In this document: in pieces, positions 41,097-49,055 of the stretch
Position numbering within the stretch: the stretch's first letter is position 1
Layout: each line of letters starts with the position of its first letter
Source: a virus
Length of the DNA: 61,509 bases
Strand: one strand, 5' to 3'
IMG/VR virus record: IMGVR_UViG_3300036766_001627
Span: 1 to 61,509 of that record
Notes under the pieces: model-generated
Databases searched by the model: none
What the model was told of the DNA's origin: nothing
The model's input: only the letters and a program-made list of their open reading frames with translations
Made by a program: the position numbers and the translations under genes

Positions 41097-43166
41097 ATGG
41101 CCATACCTTCAGTCTCTCTCCTGCCCAGAACCATCACCGGACCTCCAGGGCTTCCCGGCCGGCCCGGTAGAGATGGAGCAGCCGGAGAACCCGGCACGGC
41201 TGGAGCACCGGGTCTCAACGGTTTGCCCGGCGCCAAGGGGGAATCGGGTGCCGACGGCCTCACATGGCGCGGCGAATACAGCGGTCGAGTTCCCTACACC
41301 CCCGGCGATGTCGTGTTCTTCCACGGATCGAGTTTCGTCTGCACGCATGACGTATTGGGCGCAATTCCCACGACGGCGAACTACTGGCAGGTGCTCGCCC
41401 GCGAGGGCGCTGCCGGAGCTGCCGGAGCTGCCGGAGCTGCCGGAGCTGCCGGAGCTGCCGGAGCTGCCGGAGCTGCCGGAGCTGCCGGAGCTGCCGGAGC
41501 TGCCGGAGCTGCCGGAGCTGCCGGAGCTGCCGGAGCTGCCGGTTTTGAGTTCATCTACAGCAACGATATCACGGGTGCCGATCCTGGCAGCGGCAAGCTC
41601 GCCTTCGACAGCCTGACACCCGCGGCGATCACGTTCTCAAGCATCTCAGGAACCGACAACCTCGCGCAGGTCATCTACAGTGAACTCATCACCTGGGACG
41701 ATTCTACCTCTTCGATAAAGGGAACGCTCATCATCTCTGCGAAGAGCGATCCCACGAAGTTCCTGATCTTCCAGGTTATTGGGCTGGTCGAGAACACAAC
41801 ATATGCACAGATTTACTTCAGCCTGCTCGCCGCATCTGGCACAATGTTCGTCGATGGAGATGAGGTGTTCGCACAGTTTGCGCGAGCCGGCGATGCCGGT
41901 ATCGGATTCCGTGAGTTGCTAAACTGGGATGCAGGCAGTAACTTTCTAATCAACGACGTTGTGAGCTATCTCGGAAGTAGCTGGGTGGCCATCGCGGACA
42001 ACCTGAATGCGATTCCCGATCAAGACCCCCTGTCTTGGCAGCCTTTTGCTTTGGGAAATGGTCCGGGATTCCCGTTCTTCTCCACCTTTTCAAACACCTC
42101 CGCCACCGATCCTGGCTCTGGTTTCTACAAGTTCAACAGTAATACGGCAAACACAGCGGTCACGAAGCTCTTCATCTCGAAGACTGCTGCCAACACCCAG
42201 TCAATCGGCACGCAGATTCTCACATGGGACGACTCGACAAGCACAGTCCGCGGATACCTGAAGTTTGAGATGATTGGAACGCAAAACATCTGGGCCATCT
42301 ATAGCGTCTCAGGTGCATCCACGGACCACGGAACATGGGTAGAAATCCCGCTCACCTATATTACGAGTTTTATCGGCAGCGGGATGATTACAGGAGATGG
42401 AGCATCCTTCGACATCAACTTCAGCCGAACGGGAGATAAAGGAACAACGGGCGCAACGGGTGCAACGGGCACGAATGGCACGAATGGCACGAATGGGACC
42501 AACGGAACCGATGGCACTAGCTTCGTCTGGAGAGGCCTCTACAGTGCCGGAACCACATATGCTGTTGATGATGTTGTTGAGTTCAGCGGTTCGAGTTTTA
42601 TAAGTTTGCAGGCAGCAAACATAGGCAACCAACCAGATATATCCCCGACTTTCTGGGACCTTCTGGCTCAGAAGGGCACGAATGGCACGAATGGCACGAA
42701 TGGCACGAATGGCACGAATGGCACGAATGGCACGAATGGCATCAGCGCCGGTCTCACTTATACCTACAGCACAACCACCACGGCCAGTGACCCCGGAAGT
42801 GGTGTCTTCCGCTTCGACTCCGCGACCCTCGCGTCAGTTACGAAGCTCTACATCTCAGAGACAGACGGGGACACGAACGCCGTCGCGGCCGTGCTCGCAA
42901 CCTTCGACGACGGCACCAGCACTATCCGCGGCCGCATCCGGGTGGTGAAGAAGAGCGATCCCACGAAGTTCTTCATCGCGGACATCACCGGCACTCTCAC
43001 GGACAACGGCACTTGGGACACATTCGATCTCACGTTCGTCGGCGCGAGCACGCTGGCCGACACGGATATCGTGACCATGATCTTCATCCCAAAGGGTGAT
43101 AGCGGTGACGCGAGCACACAATTGACCCATCCGCAGGTGATGAGCAGGATCAGTATAGGAATTTAA
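41097..43166 (+). CDS. Collagen-like tail fibre
   Basis: 689 aa. N-terminal Gly-X-Y collagen stretch (GPPGLPGRPGRDGAAGEPG), a pure GAA repeat (about residues 104-149) and later GTN repeats (GTNGTNGTNG, two blocks), which form triple helices. Between them are three copies of a small domain of the form Y..(G/N/D)DVV...GSS(F/W)....N..P.....W..LA, common in phage fibres and carbohydrate-binding proteins, and three beta domains with TATSDPGSG-like openings (ASDPGSGVFRFDSATLASVT). Likely the receptor-contact fibre; the repeats allow length change by slippage. Confidence 0.8.
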   Translation: MAIPSVSLLPRTITGPPGLPGRPGRDGAAGEPGTAGAPGLNGLPGAKGESGADGLTWRGEYSGRVPYTPGDVVFFHGSSFVCTHDVLGAIPTTANYWQVLAREGAAGAAGAAGAAGAAGAAGAAGAAGAAGAAGAAGAAGAAGAAGAAGFEFIYSNDITGADPGSGKLAFDSLTPAAITFSSISGTDNLAQVIYSELITWDDSTSSIKGTLIISAKSDPTKFLIFQVIGLVENTTYAQIYFSLLAASGTMFVDGDEVFAQFARAGDAGIGFRELLNWDAGSNFLINDVVSYLGSSWVAIADNLNAIPDQDPLSWQPFALGNGPGFPFFSTFSNTSATDPGSGFYKFNSNTANTAVTKLFISKTAANTQSIGTQILTWDDSTSTVRGYLKFEMIGTQNIWAIYSVSGASTDHGTWVEIPLTYITSFIGSGMITGDGASFDINFSRTGDKGTTGATGATGTNGTNGTNGTNGTDGTSFVWRGLYSAGTTYAVDDVVEFSGSSFISLQAANIGNQPDISPTFWDLLAQKGTNGTNGTNGTNGTNGTNGTNGISAGLTYTYSTTTTASDPGSGVFRFDSATLASVTKLYISETDGDTNAVAAVLATFDDGTSTIRGRIRVVKKSDPTKFFIADITGTLTDNGTWDTFDLTFVGASTLADTDIVTMIFIPKGDSGDASTQLTHPQVMSRISIGI
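41408..41542 (+). repeat. 9-bp tandem repeat, GAA codons
   Basis: About fifteen exact copies of GCTGCCGGA encoding Gly-Ala-Ala. Exactness predicts recent expansion and possible assembly collapse. Confidence 0.95.
42675..42738 (+). repeat. 9-bp tandem repeat, GTN codons
   Basis: Seven copies of GGCACGAAT encoding Gly-Thr-Asn; a shorter related block lies at 42472-42512. Confidence 0.95.
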
Positions 43167-43525
43167 TGCTCACGCTCGATACCATCACCCGCAGCCTGAT
43201 GGTGAGCCTGAAAGTGGCAGTCACTACCAACCAGCTCCACGTAACTGTCTCATACGCTGACCACACGAACACTACTTTTGTGCCCAAAACTACACTAATT
43301 CTGACCAACAACACTGCCGACGTTGTCGTCATGCCCGCTCCGCCGGCTAGTACGCAGCGTCAGATGAAGTACATCAGTGTCTTCAACGCGGACACGAAAT
43401 CCGCCACTGTGACGATCAAGATCGACGACAGTGGTGTCAAGAAGACGCAGGTTATTGCTACTCTTGCCGTTGGCCATTCTCTGGTGTATAATGACCATGT
43501 GGGGTGGACCGTGCTGGCACTATGA
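43166..43525 (+). CDS. Fibre-associated paralogue A (N-domain only)
   Basis: 119 aa, TAATG overlap with the fibre stop. Shares with the three following genes the N-domain LDT.TRSL.V.L....TT.L.V...YAD.T.T.F.P......N......AP..STQRQ.KYI.VFN.DT..ATV.I....G. It lacks their C-terminal domain. Its 3' end contains TTGCCG-N17-TATAAT (43464-43492), a possible internal promoter. Likely a fibre-tip or adaptor subunit. Confidence 0.65.
   Translation: MLTLDTITRSLMVSLKVAVTTNQLHVTVSYADHTNTTFVPKTTLILTNNTADVVVMPAPPASTQRQMKYISVFNADTKSATVTIKIDDSGVKKTQVIATLAVGHSLVYNDHVGWTVLAL
43464..43492 (+). promoter_or_regulatory. Possible internal promoter in fibre cluster
   Basis: TTGCCG, 17-nt spacer, TATAAT. A GTG 6 nt after the -10 would give only a 7-codon leader ending at the next start. 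May be fortuitous. Confidence 0.35.
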
Positions 43526-44424
43526 TTATACTCGATACCGCTACTCGATCCCTGGAGATACTGCTCGCCGCGGTGCCGACGACGCAGTTGCCCGTCGTTG
43601 CCTGCTATGCGGACAACACGAGTACCGCGTTCACGCCAGCCACAACCACCGCCACTACGAACAGCTCGACGGCTGTAACGATTGTAGGATCGCCGTCAGG
43701 CAGCCCTCTGCCGCAGCGGGTGGTGAAGTTCATCAACGTATTTAACGCCGACACCGCCGCGGCCACCATCACAATCCAGTACAACGACAACGGAACTCTT
43801 CAGAAGCTCGTCGTCTTCACCCTGGCCGCCGGCGAGAGCCTGGAGTATTCTGAGAAGGGCGACTGGTATGTCGTCGGCACCTGCGGGCAGACCCGGACGA
43901 TGAACATCGCGGAGTCCAACGAATCCTTCTTCCCCTATCTATCAACACCCATTGCACCGGGAGCGGGAGGTCTTGCCCTGACTTCGGCAACAAGTTATGC
44001 TACTTATCTTGCCACCGCCGAGAGAGCTTATGCTAATGCCTCCGTGAATGTGAAGGTGACGCAGAGTCCAAGCGGTTCTGTTGTCTCGGAGATCGCAATC
44101 CTCAAAGGCAGTGTTGTTGTCGCGGGAAATCCCTCACTTACGCTTGTGAACTATCTGGATGTCTCCAGCATCATCATAAGCAATGCGATGCAGACCCTCT
44201 CCATCTCGCTGAGCGGGATCGTTGCGGGGGATCAACTCTGGGTGTGTATCTACGCAAGCTGGGTCTCGCTTGCGTTGGGAATGATGAACCTAAACTATAC
44301 GGGCGATGTTGTGACGGGATTCTTCGCTAGTGCCGCGAGCACTCGGCCTTCCACGATGGCAGCACCTACTACTTTCACGGCGATCAATACCTGTCCAATC
44401 TGGGCGGCGGTGAAATTTCAATGA
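43522..44424 (+). CDS. Fibre-associated paralogue B
   Basis: 300 aa from ATG 43522 (ATGA overlap). N-domain as in paralogue A (MIILDTATRSLEILLAAVPT), then a C-domain of about 170 aa with Y..Y.ATAER.Y....V, SEIAILKG....GNPSLT, TLSISLSGI..GD.LW and LNYTGDV. Position and repetition suggest receptor-binding or side-fibre proteins. Confidence 0.65.
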   Translation: MIILDTATRSLEILLAAVPTTQLPVVACYADNTSTAFTPATTTATTNSSTAVTIVGSPSGSPLPQRVVKFINVFNADTAAATITIQYNDNGTLQKLVVFTLAAGESLEYSEKGDWYVVGTCGQTRTMNIAESNESFFPYLSTPIAPGAGGLALTSATSYATYLATAERAYANASVNVKVTQSPSGSVVSEIAILKGSVVVAGNPSLTLVNYLDVSSIIISNAMQTLSISLSGIVAGDQLWVCIYASWVSLALGMMNLNYTGDVVTGFFASAASTRPSTMAAPTTFTAINTCPIWAAVKFQ

Positions 44425-45317
44425 TCCTAGACACAGCAAATCGCTCCCTGATGGTGACTCTGCTAGCTAACGTCATTACGACGCAGCTACCTGTTGTTGT
44501 CGCATATGCTGACCACACCACAACCACCCTCACGCCGGGCGCGAACCAGACGAACACCAACAACACAACAGACACAGAGATTCTCGCGGCGCCTGCCGGC
44601 TCAACACAGCGTCAGCTCAAGTACCTCAATGTCTTCAACGTGGACACGGCCGCGGCCACCGTCACTATCAAGTACAACGACAACACCACGAAACGCATTC
44701 TGCTGAAGGTGACACTGGCCGTCGGCGAGAGCCTAGTCTTCAGCGACGAGGACGGATGGTCTATCAGCGGCACATCTGGTCAGACGAAGACCGTGTTCTT
44801 CGCTGCGCCCGGATCACTCGATGCAAAGTGGCTACTGTTTCCGTCTCCGCCCAACGCCGGGACACTCACGCTCATCGACCAGACCATATATGCGCACTAC
44901 ATCGCCACGGCTCGGAAGCCCTGGACGAGCTGCGTCCTCATGTTCCGCCCCACAACGGCGGCCACGAGTATAACATGGGCAGAAGCGGCTGTGCTGAAGG
45001 GAACTCCGACGCTGAATGGAAATCCTTCGTTGACATCCGTAGGCACGGCCGACATAAGTGCCGTCATAAACGGCACGGGCATCAAGTCAGTAACTATCAC
45101 GCTCAGCGGCATCGCGGTCGGAGACAACCTATGGCTCGCCATCGCCAGCAACAGCACCGGCACTGATGCCGTCCTGAGAACTTTGAACTACACGGGCGAC
45201 GTAGCGAGCGGGCTGTGGGTGACTAAAACGAGCAGCCGGCCCAGCACCCTCGCGGCCGGCACGACGTTCACTGCCCAGAGCACAGTACCACTATGGATGG
45301 CGGCGATCTTCAGCTAG
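44421..45317 (+). CDS. Fibre-associated paralogue C
   Basis: 298 aa, ATGA overlap. Same two-domain layout as B; e.g. STQRQLKYLNVFNVDTAAAT, AEAAVLKGTPTLNGNPSLTS, SVTITLSGIAVGDNLWLA and LNYTGDVASGLW. Closest to B within the array. Confidence 0.65.
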   Translation: MILDTANRSLMVTLLANVITTQLPVVVAYADHTTTTLTPGANQTNTNNTTDTEILAAPAGSTQRQLKYLNVFNVDTAAATVTIKYNDNTTKRILLKVTLAVGESLVFSDEDGWSISGTSGQTKTVFFAAPGSLDAKWLLFPSPPNAGTLTLIDQTIYAHYIATARKPWTSCVLMFRPTTAATSITWAEAAVLKGTPTLNGNPSLTSVGTADISAVINGTGIKSVTITLSGIAVGDNLWLAIASNSTGTDAVLRTLNYTGDVASGLWVTKTSSRPSTLAAGTTFTAQSTVPLWMAAIFS

Positions 45318-45323
45318 GAGAAT

Positions 45324-46262
45324 ATGCTCTTCCTCGACAACGTAAATAGAAGTTTGGAGATCAGCCTGGGCATGGCGGCCGTAACGACGGAGCTACCTTG
45401 GGTGGCCTGCTACGCCGACAACACAAGCACAACCTTCACACCCATATCCACAAACGGGGTGACGACCGGCGCAAGCATAGTTACGGTCGTCGCGGCACCC
45501 GCGGCCTCGACGCATAGGCAACTCCGATACTTCTCCATCTACAACGCCGACACAGAACCGGCCATCGTCCTCGTGCGCCTCAACGACAACGGGACGCGGT
45601 ATACGCTGGTCCAGGTAAGTCTGCTGCCCGCGGAGACCCTGTGCTTCTCCAAGAAGATCGGCTGGCACACCCTCACAACCATCGGGGAGCGGAAGCTCCG
45701 GTCGTACCAGCCACACGGCATGAACGATGTGTGTATCCCAGAGCAATCTAATCCAAGTACAGCGGCCACTTACGCTCACTCCAGCAACAATTCCTCTCTT
45801 ATAACCCTGTATCTGGGCGTCGCGGCGAGAGAATACCGAAGCTGTGTTGTCGCATTCAGAACTACTGTAGCGGCCGTCACAGTCTCTTACGCCGAGATGG
45901 GGATAGTACGCGGTGAGCCGCCTGTGCCTCTTGCTACGAACAGCGGTATGGTAATGACTCCACAACTCCTGGGATTCGCCGATGTAACTACTCCTATCAC
46001 GGCCGTTGCGGGCATCCAAACTGCGGCCATAAATCTATCAGGTGTGAAGGTGGGCGACCACCTGTGGATTGGATGGATCGTCAAGGCATCTACGGGTCCG
46101 ACGTTCCGCGCGATGCTCAACACAACCCAGACCTTTAGCCCATTCACCGGAGCCTCTTTACAACCGACAGGGGGCCAGACATTCCGTCTAAGTCTCATGC
46201 CGAGTGGGCTGATTGTTGGTGCCGGCGCTACACTGCCCTGGTTTGTTGCGCAGTTCACATAA
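45324..46262 (+). CDS. Fibre-associated paralogue D
   Basis: 312 aa, SD AGGAG. Same N-domain (LDNVNRSLEISLGMAAVTTE, STHRQLRYFSIYNADTEPA) and a more divergent C-domain (EMGIVRGEPPVPLATNSGM, AINLSGVKVGDHLWIGWI). Ends the fibre cluster. Confidence 0.65.
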   Translation: MLFLDNVNRSLEISLGMAAVTTELPWVACYADNTSTTFTPISTNGVTTGASIVTVVAAPAASTHRQLRYFSIYNADTEPAIVLVRLNDNGTRYTLVQVSLLPAETLCFSKKIGWHTLTTIGERKLRSYQPHGMNDVCIPEQSNPSTAATYAHSSNNSSLITLYLGVAAREYRSCVVAFRTTVAAVTVSYAEMGIVRGEPPVPLATNSGMVMTPQLLGFADVTTPITAVAGIQTAAINLSGVKVGDHLWIGWIVKASTGPTFRAMLNTTQTFSPFTGASLQPTGGQTFRLSLMPSGLIVGAGATLPWFVAQFT

Positions 46263-46265
46263 AAA

Positions 46266-46331
46266 TGCAGGAAAGCGGATGTCGCGTAGACCCCATTCCT
46301 GGAACCACGTAGTTACGTCCGCCCTCCTGCA
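46266..46331 (+). ncRNA. Long imperfect hairpin after the fibre cluster
   Basis: TGCAGGAAAGCGGATGT (46266-46282) pairs with ACGTCCGCCCTCCTGCA (46315-46331), with A-C/G-U type mismatches only. No T run. Possibly a terminator-like or processing structure; 46332-46373 holds nothing else except TATAGGACC (a GGTCCTATA element on the other strand). Confidence 0.4.
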
Positions 46332-46373
46332 AGCCGGTACTTCATTATAGGACCACGGTCTTCTCTGTCAAGT

Positions 46374-46402
46374 TTGACAAGAAGCACTCTGTGGGTGATA
46401 CT
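46374..46402 (+). promoter_or_regulatory. Promoter fused to ATG (leaderless type)
   Basis: TTGACA, 17-nt spacer, GATACT, 5 nt, ATG 46408. Confidence 0.6.
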
Positions 46403-46407
46403 AGAGA

Positions 46408-46536
46408 ATGACTATCTGCCGACTAATACTCCGTCTCATAGGACTAGGAAGCAGTCCTGCGCCGATGTCTCTACGTCCGCGCACGTACCTGCCCAGAGGG
46501 CCGCAGCCCTGGATCAGGACCCACTGCCAAGGGTAG
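46408..46536 (+). CDS. Possible 42-aa leaderless ORF
   Basis: MTICRLILRLIGLGSSPAPM then Arg/Pro-rich sequence to TAG 46534-46536, which overlaps the next -35. Only the promoter geometry supports translation; it may be a short leader or non-coding RNA. Confidence 0.3.
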   Translation: MTICRLILRLIGLGSSPAPMSLRPRTYLPRGPQPWIRTHCQG

Positions 46537-46565
46537 TTGACAAGGCTCTTGTTTTATTGTATACT
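46537..46565 (+). promoter_or_regulatory. Promoter fused to ATG of recombinase
   Basis: TTGACA, 17-nt spacer, TATACT, 6 nt, ATG 46572. One of the best matches in the window. Confidence 0.8.
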
Positions 46566-46571
46566 CCACCT

Positions 46572-47381
46572 ATGAGCATCAACCCCTTTATCAGCTACCT
46601 CCGCTGCGAGCGAGGATTCAGCGAGAACACCATCAGCGCCTACTCTGCGGATGTTGAGTCCTTTCTTGGTTTCGCCGGAGGTCATTTGACCAATGATCTG
46701 GTCCGATCTCATGTACAGCAGCAGAGCCGTCGGGGCATGGACTCCTCTACTATAAAACGCCGGCTGGCCAGCCTGAAGACCTACCTGCGGTGGACCGGAA
46801 CGGAAGACAACATACGTCTCGCCAACTGCATCGAGGCACCCCGCTTACGGCGAACTCTACCGCGGGATATCTCTCAGGTGAAGATGGAAAGGCTTCTCTG
46901 TCAAGACCTGTGTATCCGCGACAGGGCCATGCTCGAACTCATGTACGCCACCGGCGCGAGGGTTAGCGAGGTCGTCGGCATCCGGCTCAGTGATCTGAAT
47001 CTTGAAGACGAACATGTTATCCTCCACGGCAAGGGTGGCAAGGATCGTATTGTTCCCATCCATACCAGGGCCGTCAACTGCCTCCGCCGATACCTCGCCG
47101 GTCGGGCCGCTGGGGGATTCCTGTTTCCCTCCGCGGCGGGAACCCCTCTCAGCCGCGTCCGCATCTTCCAGATAGTGCAGGCCGCGGGCACCAGCGTCGG
47201 CCTGGATATAAGCCCGCACACGCTGCGTCACTCCTTCGCCACCCATATGCTGGGTGGCGGGGCTGATCTCCGAGTGCTCCAGGAGCTTATGGGACACGCC
47301 GATGTCTGTACGACCCAGCGGTACCTGGGCGCCGATGTTGCCCGGTTGAAACGGGTTGCGGCGTTGCATCCGCGGGCTTGA
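46572..47381 (+). CDS. Tyrosine recombinase, XerC/D-like
   Basis: 269 aa from ATG 46572, leaderless. N-terminal SAM-like domain FISYLRCERGFSENTISAYS; catalytic residues visible: Arg in ATGARVSEVVGIRLSDL, Lys in LHGKGGKDRIVPI, HxxR in SPHTLRHSFATHML, His in LMGHADVCTTQRYL and the Tyr in the same segment. The length and motif spacing match chromosomal XerC/XerD rather than larger phage integrases, so integration at dif-like sites or dimer resolution is possible. No attachment site was identified. Confidence 0.9.
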   Translation: MSINPFISYLRCERGFSENTISAYSADVESFLGFAGGHLTNDLVRSHVQQQSRRGMDSSTIKRRLASLKTYLRWTGTEDNIRLANCIEAPRLRRTLPRDISQVKMERLLCQDLCIRDRAMLELMYATGARVSEVVGIRLSDLNLEDEHVILHGKGGKDRIVPIHTRAVNCLRRYLAGRAAGGFLFPSAAGTPLSRVRIFQIVQAAGTSVGLDISPHTLRHSFATHMLGGGADLRVLQELMGHADVCTTQRYLGADVARLKRVAALHPRA

Positions 47382-47405
47382 CTTCCACAAACGATGAGGT
47401 AAACT
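47378..47405 (+). promoter_or_regulatory. Promoter fused to ATG (leaderless type)
   Basis: TTGACT, 16-nt spacer, TAAACT, 6 nt, ATG 47412; overlaps the recombinase stop. Confidence 0.6.
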
Positions 47406-47411
47406 GCTTCT

Positions 47412-47618
47412 ATGAGTCAGCAGAACAAACACGCATCAAAGGCCTACCGTCGCAGCACCCGCACAGCCCAGAAAGCGCGGGCACGGGCCATCCCGTTCTC
47501 TGGTGTACAGATAGGTGCCAACGTCGTGCGGCAGCACCAGTACAGAGCCGTCCGTGGACTTCCGCACTCCCCCACCACCGCGGTAAAGATTCAGCGCCCG
47601 GCCCCACGGCCCCTATAA
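47412..47618 (+). CDS. Small basic protein (68 aa), leaderless
   Basis: MSQQNKHASKAYRRSTRTAQ then Lys/Arg-rich sequence, ending in Pro/Arg. Highly basic, possibly nucleic-acid binding. The next gene's -10 (47614-47619) overlaps its stop. Confidence 0.5.
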   Translation: MSQQNKHASKAYRRSTRTAQKARARAIPFSGVQIGANVVRQHQYRAVRGLPHSPTTAVKIQRPAPRPL

Positions 47619-47619
47619 T
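47614..47619 (+). promoter_or_regulatory. -10 element 6 nt before ATG
   Basis: TATAAT, then 6 nt and ATG 47626, the same spacing as the other leaderless units. No good -35 at 17 nt. Confidence 0.5.
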
Positions 47620-47625
47620 GGACAT

Positions 47626-47931
47626 ATGAACCTCTCCAGCACCATCTTCTCATCCGGCGAGACACCCTTGACCGTAAGCAGCATCGGCGCTGACTGGCGT
47701 AACATCCTGGAGGTGCCGGGCACAGCGCTTGTGAACAGCATCACCATCGTCAACGAAGGCGATGCGGCGGGCTTCTGGCGCCTGTGGTCGAGTGATGCAG
47801 ATGTTTCCCCCTCTATCCGCCTACCCGCCCATTCCTCCACAACAGTCCCTGCGCCCGGCTTCTCCGGGGCTGTGCAGGTGAAGGCCGAGGCCCGCCTGCT
47901 CACTGGTCTGTTCGCTTTCGGTATCGCGTAG
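47626..47931 (+). CDS. Small beta-rich protein (101 aa), leaderless
   Basis: Alternating hydrophobic strands (LVNSITIVNEGDAAGFWRLW, STTVPAPGFSGAVQV). Resembles small virion accessory or fibre-tip proteins; no family recognised. Confidence 0.55.
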   Translation: MNLSSTIFSSGETPLTVSSIGADWRNILEVPGTALVNSITIVNEGDAAGFWRLWSSDADVSPSIRLPAHSSTTVPAPGFSGAVQVKAEARLLTGLFAFGIA

Positions 47932-47954
47932 GTTCGCTTTCTCGATCACGTAGG

Positions 47955-47984
47955 TTGATCTCCTTCAAGGACCCCCCCTATAAT
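47955..47984 (+). promoter_or_regulatory. Promoter fused to ATG (leaderless type)
   Basis: TTGATC, 18-nt spacer, TATAAT, 6 nt, ATG 47991. Confidence 0.7.
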
Positions 47985-47990
47985 GTAGGC

Positions 47991-48572
47991 ATGAAGCGCA
48001 CAATCTCCCGCATATCTCTCGTTCTTATCATCCTCTGTAGTCTCACGGGGATCGCGGGCCTCACAACCATCCTATATCCTGAGACTAGCCCCTCCACCCG
48101 CGTGCAGCCGCCCGTGATCGTCGAGTGCCTTGACCGCTCTATCGAACCATACGCCGAGATGTGGCGGGTTGAGACGGCACGCCGCTTCGACAACGCCGTC
48201 GTTATTATTTGTCACGGCGGAGACTTCGAGGCAGGGCGATTTATCGTCGGCGCCGGGCTACAGCCTTGGAAACACGTAAGCACGGCCGCCGAGGTCGTCC
48301 GACACTTCCAAACCCTCTACCCGACCCGAACTCTGGTTCTCGTGGCCTGCAACCCAGGCCACTTGAAGCTGAGAATCCCCGGCGTATACTATGCACTCAA
48401 CAACGTGTGGGTCTACCCGGATAGAGACATACAGAGGGCCGAGGCGGCGGGAGAAGTATTAGCTACATGGACGAGTGACTGGAAGCATCTCCTGGAAGGT
48501 GACTCCACCCGATCCAGATCGGAAGTTTCGCCGGACTTCGTCGGCTCAATTTTTGAGTTCGTAAAGGAATAA
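47991..48572 (+). CDS. Membrane-anchored protein with clan CD (caspase-like) HG...AC signature
   Basis: 193 aa from ATG 47991, leaderless. N-terminal TM or signal-anchor (ISLVLIILCSLTGIAGL). Then a hydrophobic strand ending in His-Gly (NAVVIICHGG, His75) and, 45 residues on, a hydrophobic strand ending in Ala-Cys (TLVLVACNPG, Cys120). This strand-HG / strand-AC pair is the defining dyad of clan CD cysteine peptidases. IPGVYYALNNVWVYPDRD follows. Peptidase activity is inferred; alternative: a non-catalytic relative. Could serve lysis, exclusion or host signalling. Confidence 0.45.
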   Translation: MKRTISRISLVLIILCSLTGIAGLTTILYPETSPSTRVQPPVIVECLDRSIEPYAEMWRVETARRFDNAVVIICHGGDFEAGRFIVGAGLQPWKHVSTAAEVVRHFQTLYPTRTLVLVACNPGHLKLRIPGVYYALNNVWVYPDRDIQRAEAAGEVLATWTSDWKHLLEGDSTRSRSEVSPDFVGSIFEFVKE

Positions 48573-48658
48573 TGACACTTATCTTAGGCATCATCATCGG
48601 CCTCGTCGTCGGCGTCGCCTCGACTCTCGCGTACTTCGTCTGGGCGTTCAGGGAGTAG
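48572..48658 (+). CDS. 28-aa transmembrane peptide
   Basis: ATG overlaps the preceding stop (TAATG). MTLILGIIIGLVVGVASTLA then YFVWAFRE: a single TM helix with a charged end. Translational coupling to the HG...AC protein suggests joint membrane function. Its end overlaps the convergent gene at 48648. Confidence 0.5.
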   Translation: MTLILGIIIGLVVGVASTLAYFVWAFRE

Positions 48659-48938
48659 AGAGCTTCTTGAAGATAACGAGCTTACCACCAACCCGGCAGG
48701 TGTGCTCGATATACAGCTCTACCACCGCGGGGCTGCCATCGGGGAACAAGTCTCTCCGCCAACTATTTGTCCTGCCCTGAAGCATCTCCTCGGGACTTCG
48801 ATGGTAGATCGCCCAACTATTGGTTGGATGCCACACCTCCACAGTGTGGGCGTGGAGCACTACGTTGTTGGTTGCGGGTTCTTCTTCGTTCTGTCCCCGC
48901 GGGGCATAAACGTAGCAGGGAGAGTGGATATAGCACAC
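48648..48938 (-). CDS. Hypothetical protein (96 aa)
   Basis: GTG start at 48938. Contains NNVVLHAHTVEVWHPTNSW and AVVELYIEHTCRVGGKLVIF. Last gene of the leftward block, convergent with the TM peptide gene. No family recognised and no SD at a good distance, so the start is uncertain. Confidence 0.5.
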   Translation of the reverse strand: MCYIHSPCYVYAPRGQNEEEPATNNVVLHAHTVEVWHPTNSWAIYHRSPEEMLQGRTNSWRRDLFPDGSPAVVELYIEHTCRVGGKLVIFKKLSTP

Positions 48939-48947
48939 ATCCTGCGG

Positions 48948-49055
48948 CTAGCGGCTGCATAGACTGCCCATGTAGTGGCGCACCTGCGCCCACCAGCCCG
49001 GAAGTAGATCGGCCAGAAGATAGTCGTCCTCGAAGATAAAGAGCTGGGTTCTCAT
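48948..49055 (-). CDS. Small hypothetical protein (35 aa)
   Basis: ATG overlaps the Nudix gene stop (ATGA on the reverse strand). MRTQLFIFEDDYLLADLLPG then WWAQVRHYMG, acidic amphipathic. No family recognised. Confidence 0.45.
   Translation of the reverse strand: MRTQLFIFEDDYLLADLLPGWWAQVRHYMGSLCSR

Noticed and set aside
41173-41616. ORF rich in ELPELPELP inside the fibre gene
   Set aside because: It is the +1 frame of the GAA codon repeat.
48702-49039. Plus-strand ORFs opposite the small reverse genes
   Set aside because: The reverse frames are chained by stop/start overlaps with the Nudix and sigma genes, which the plus frames are not.
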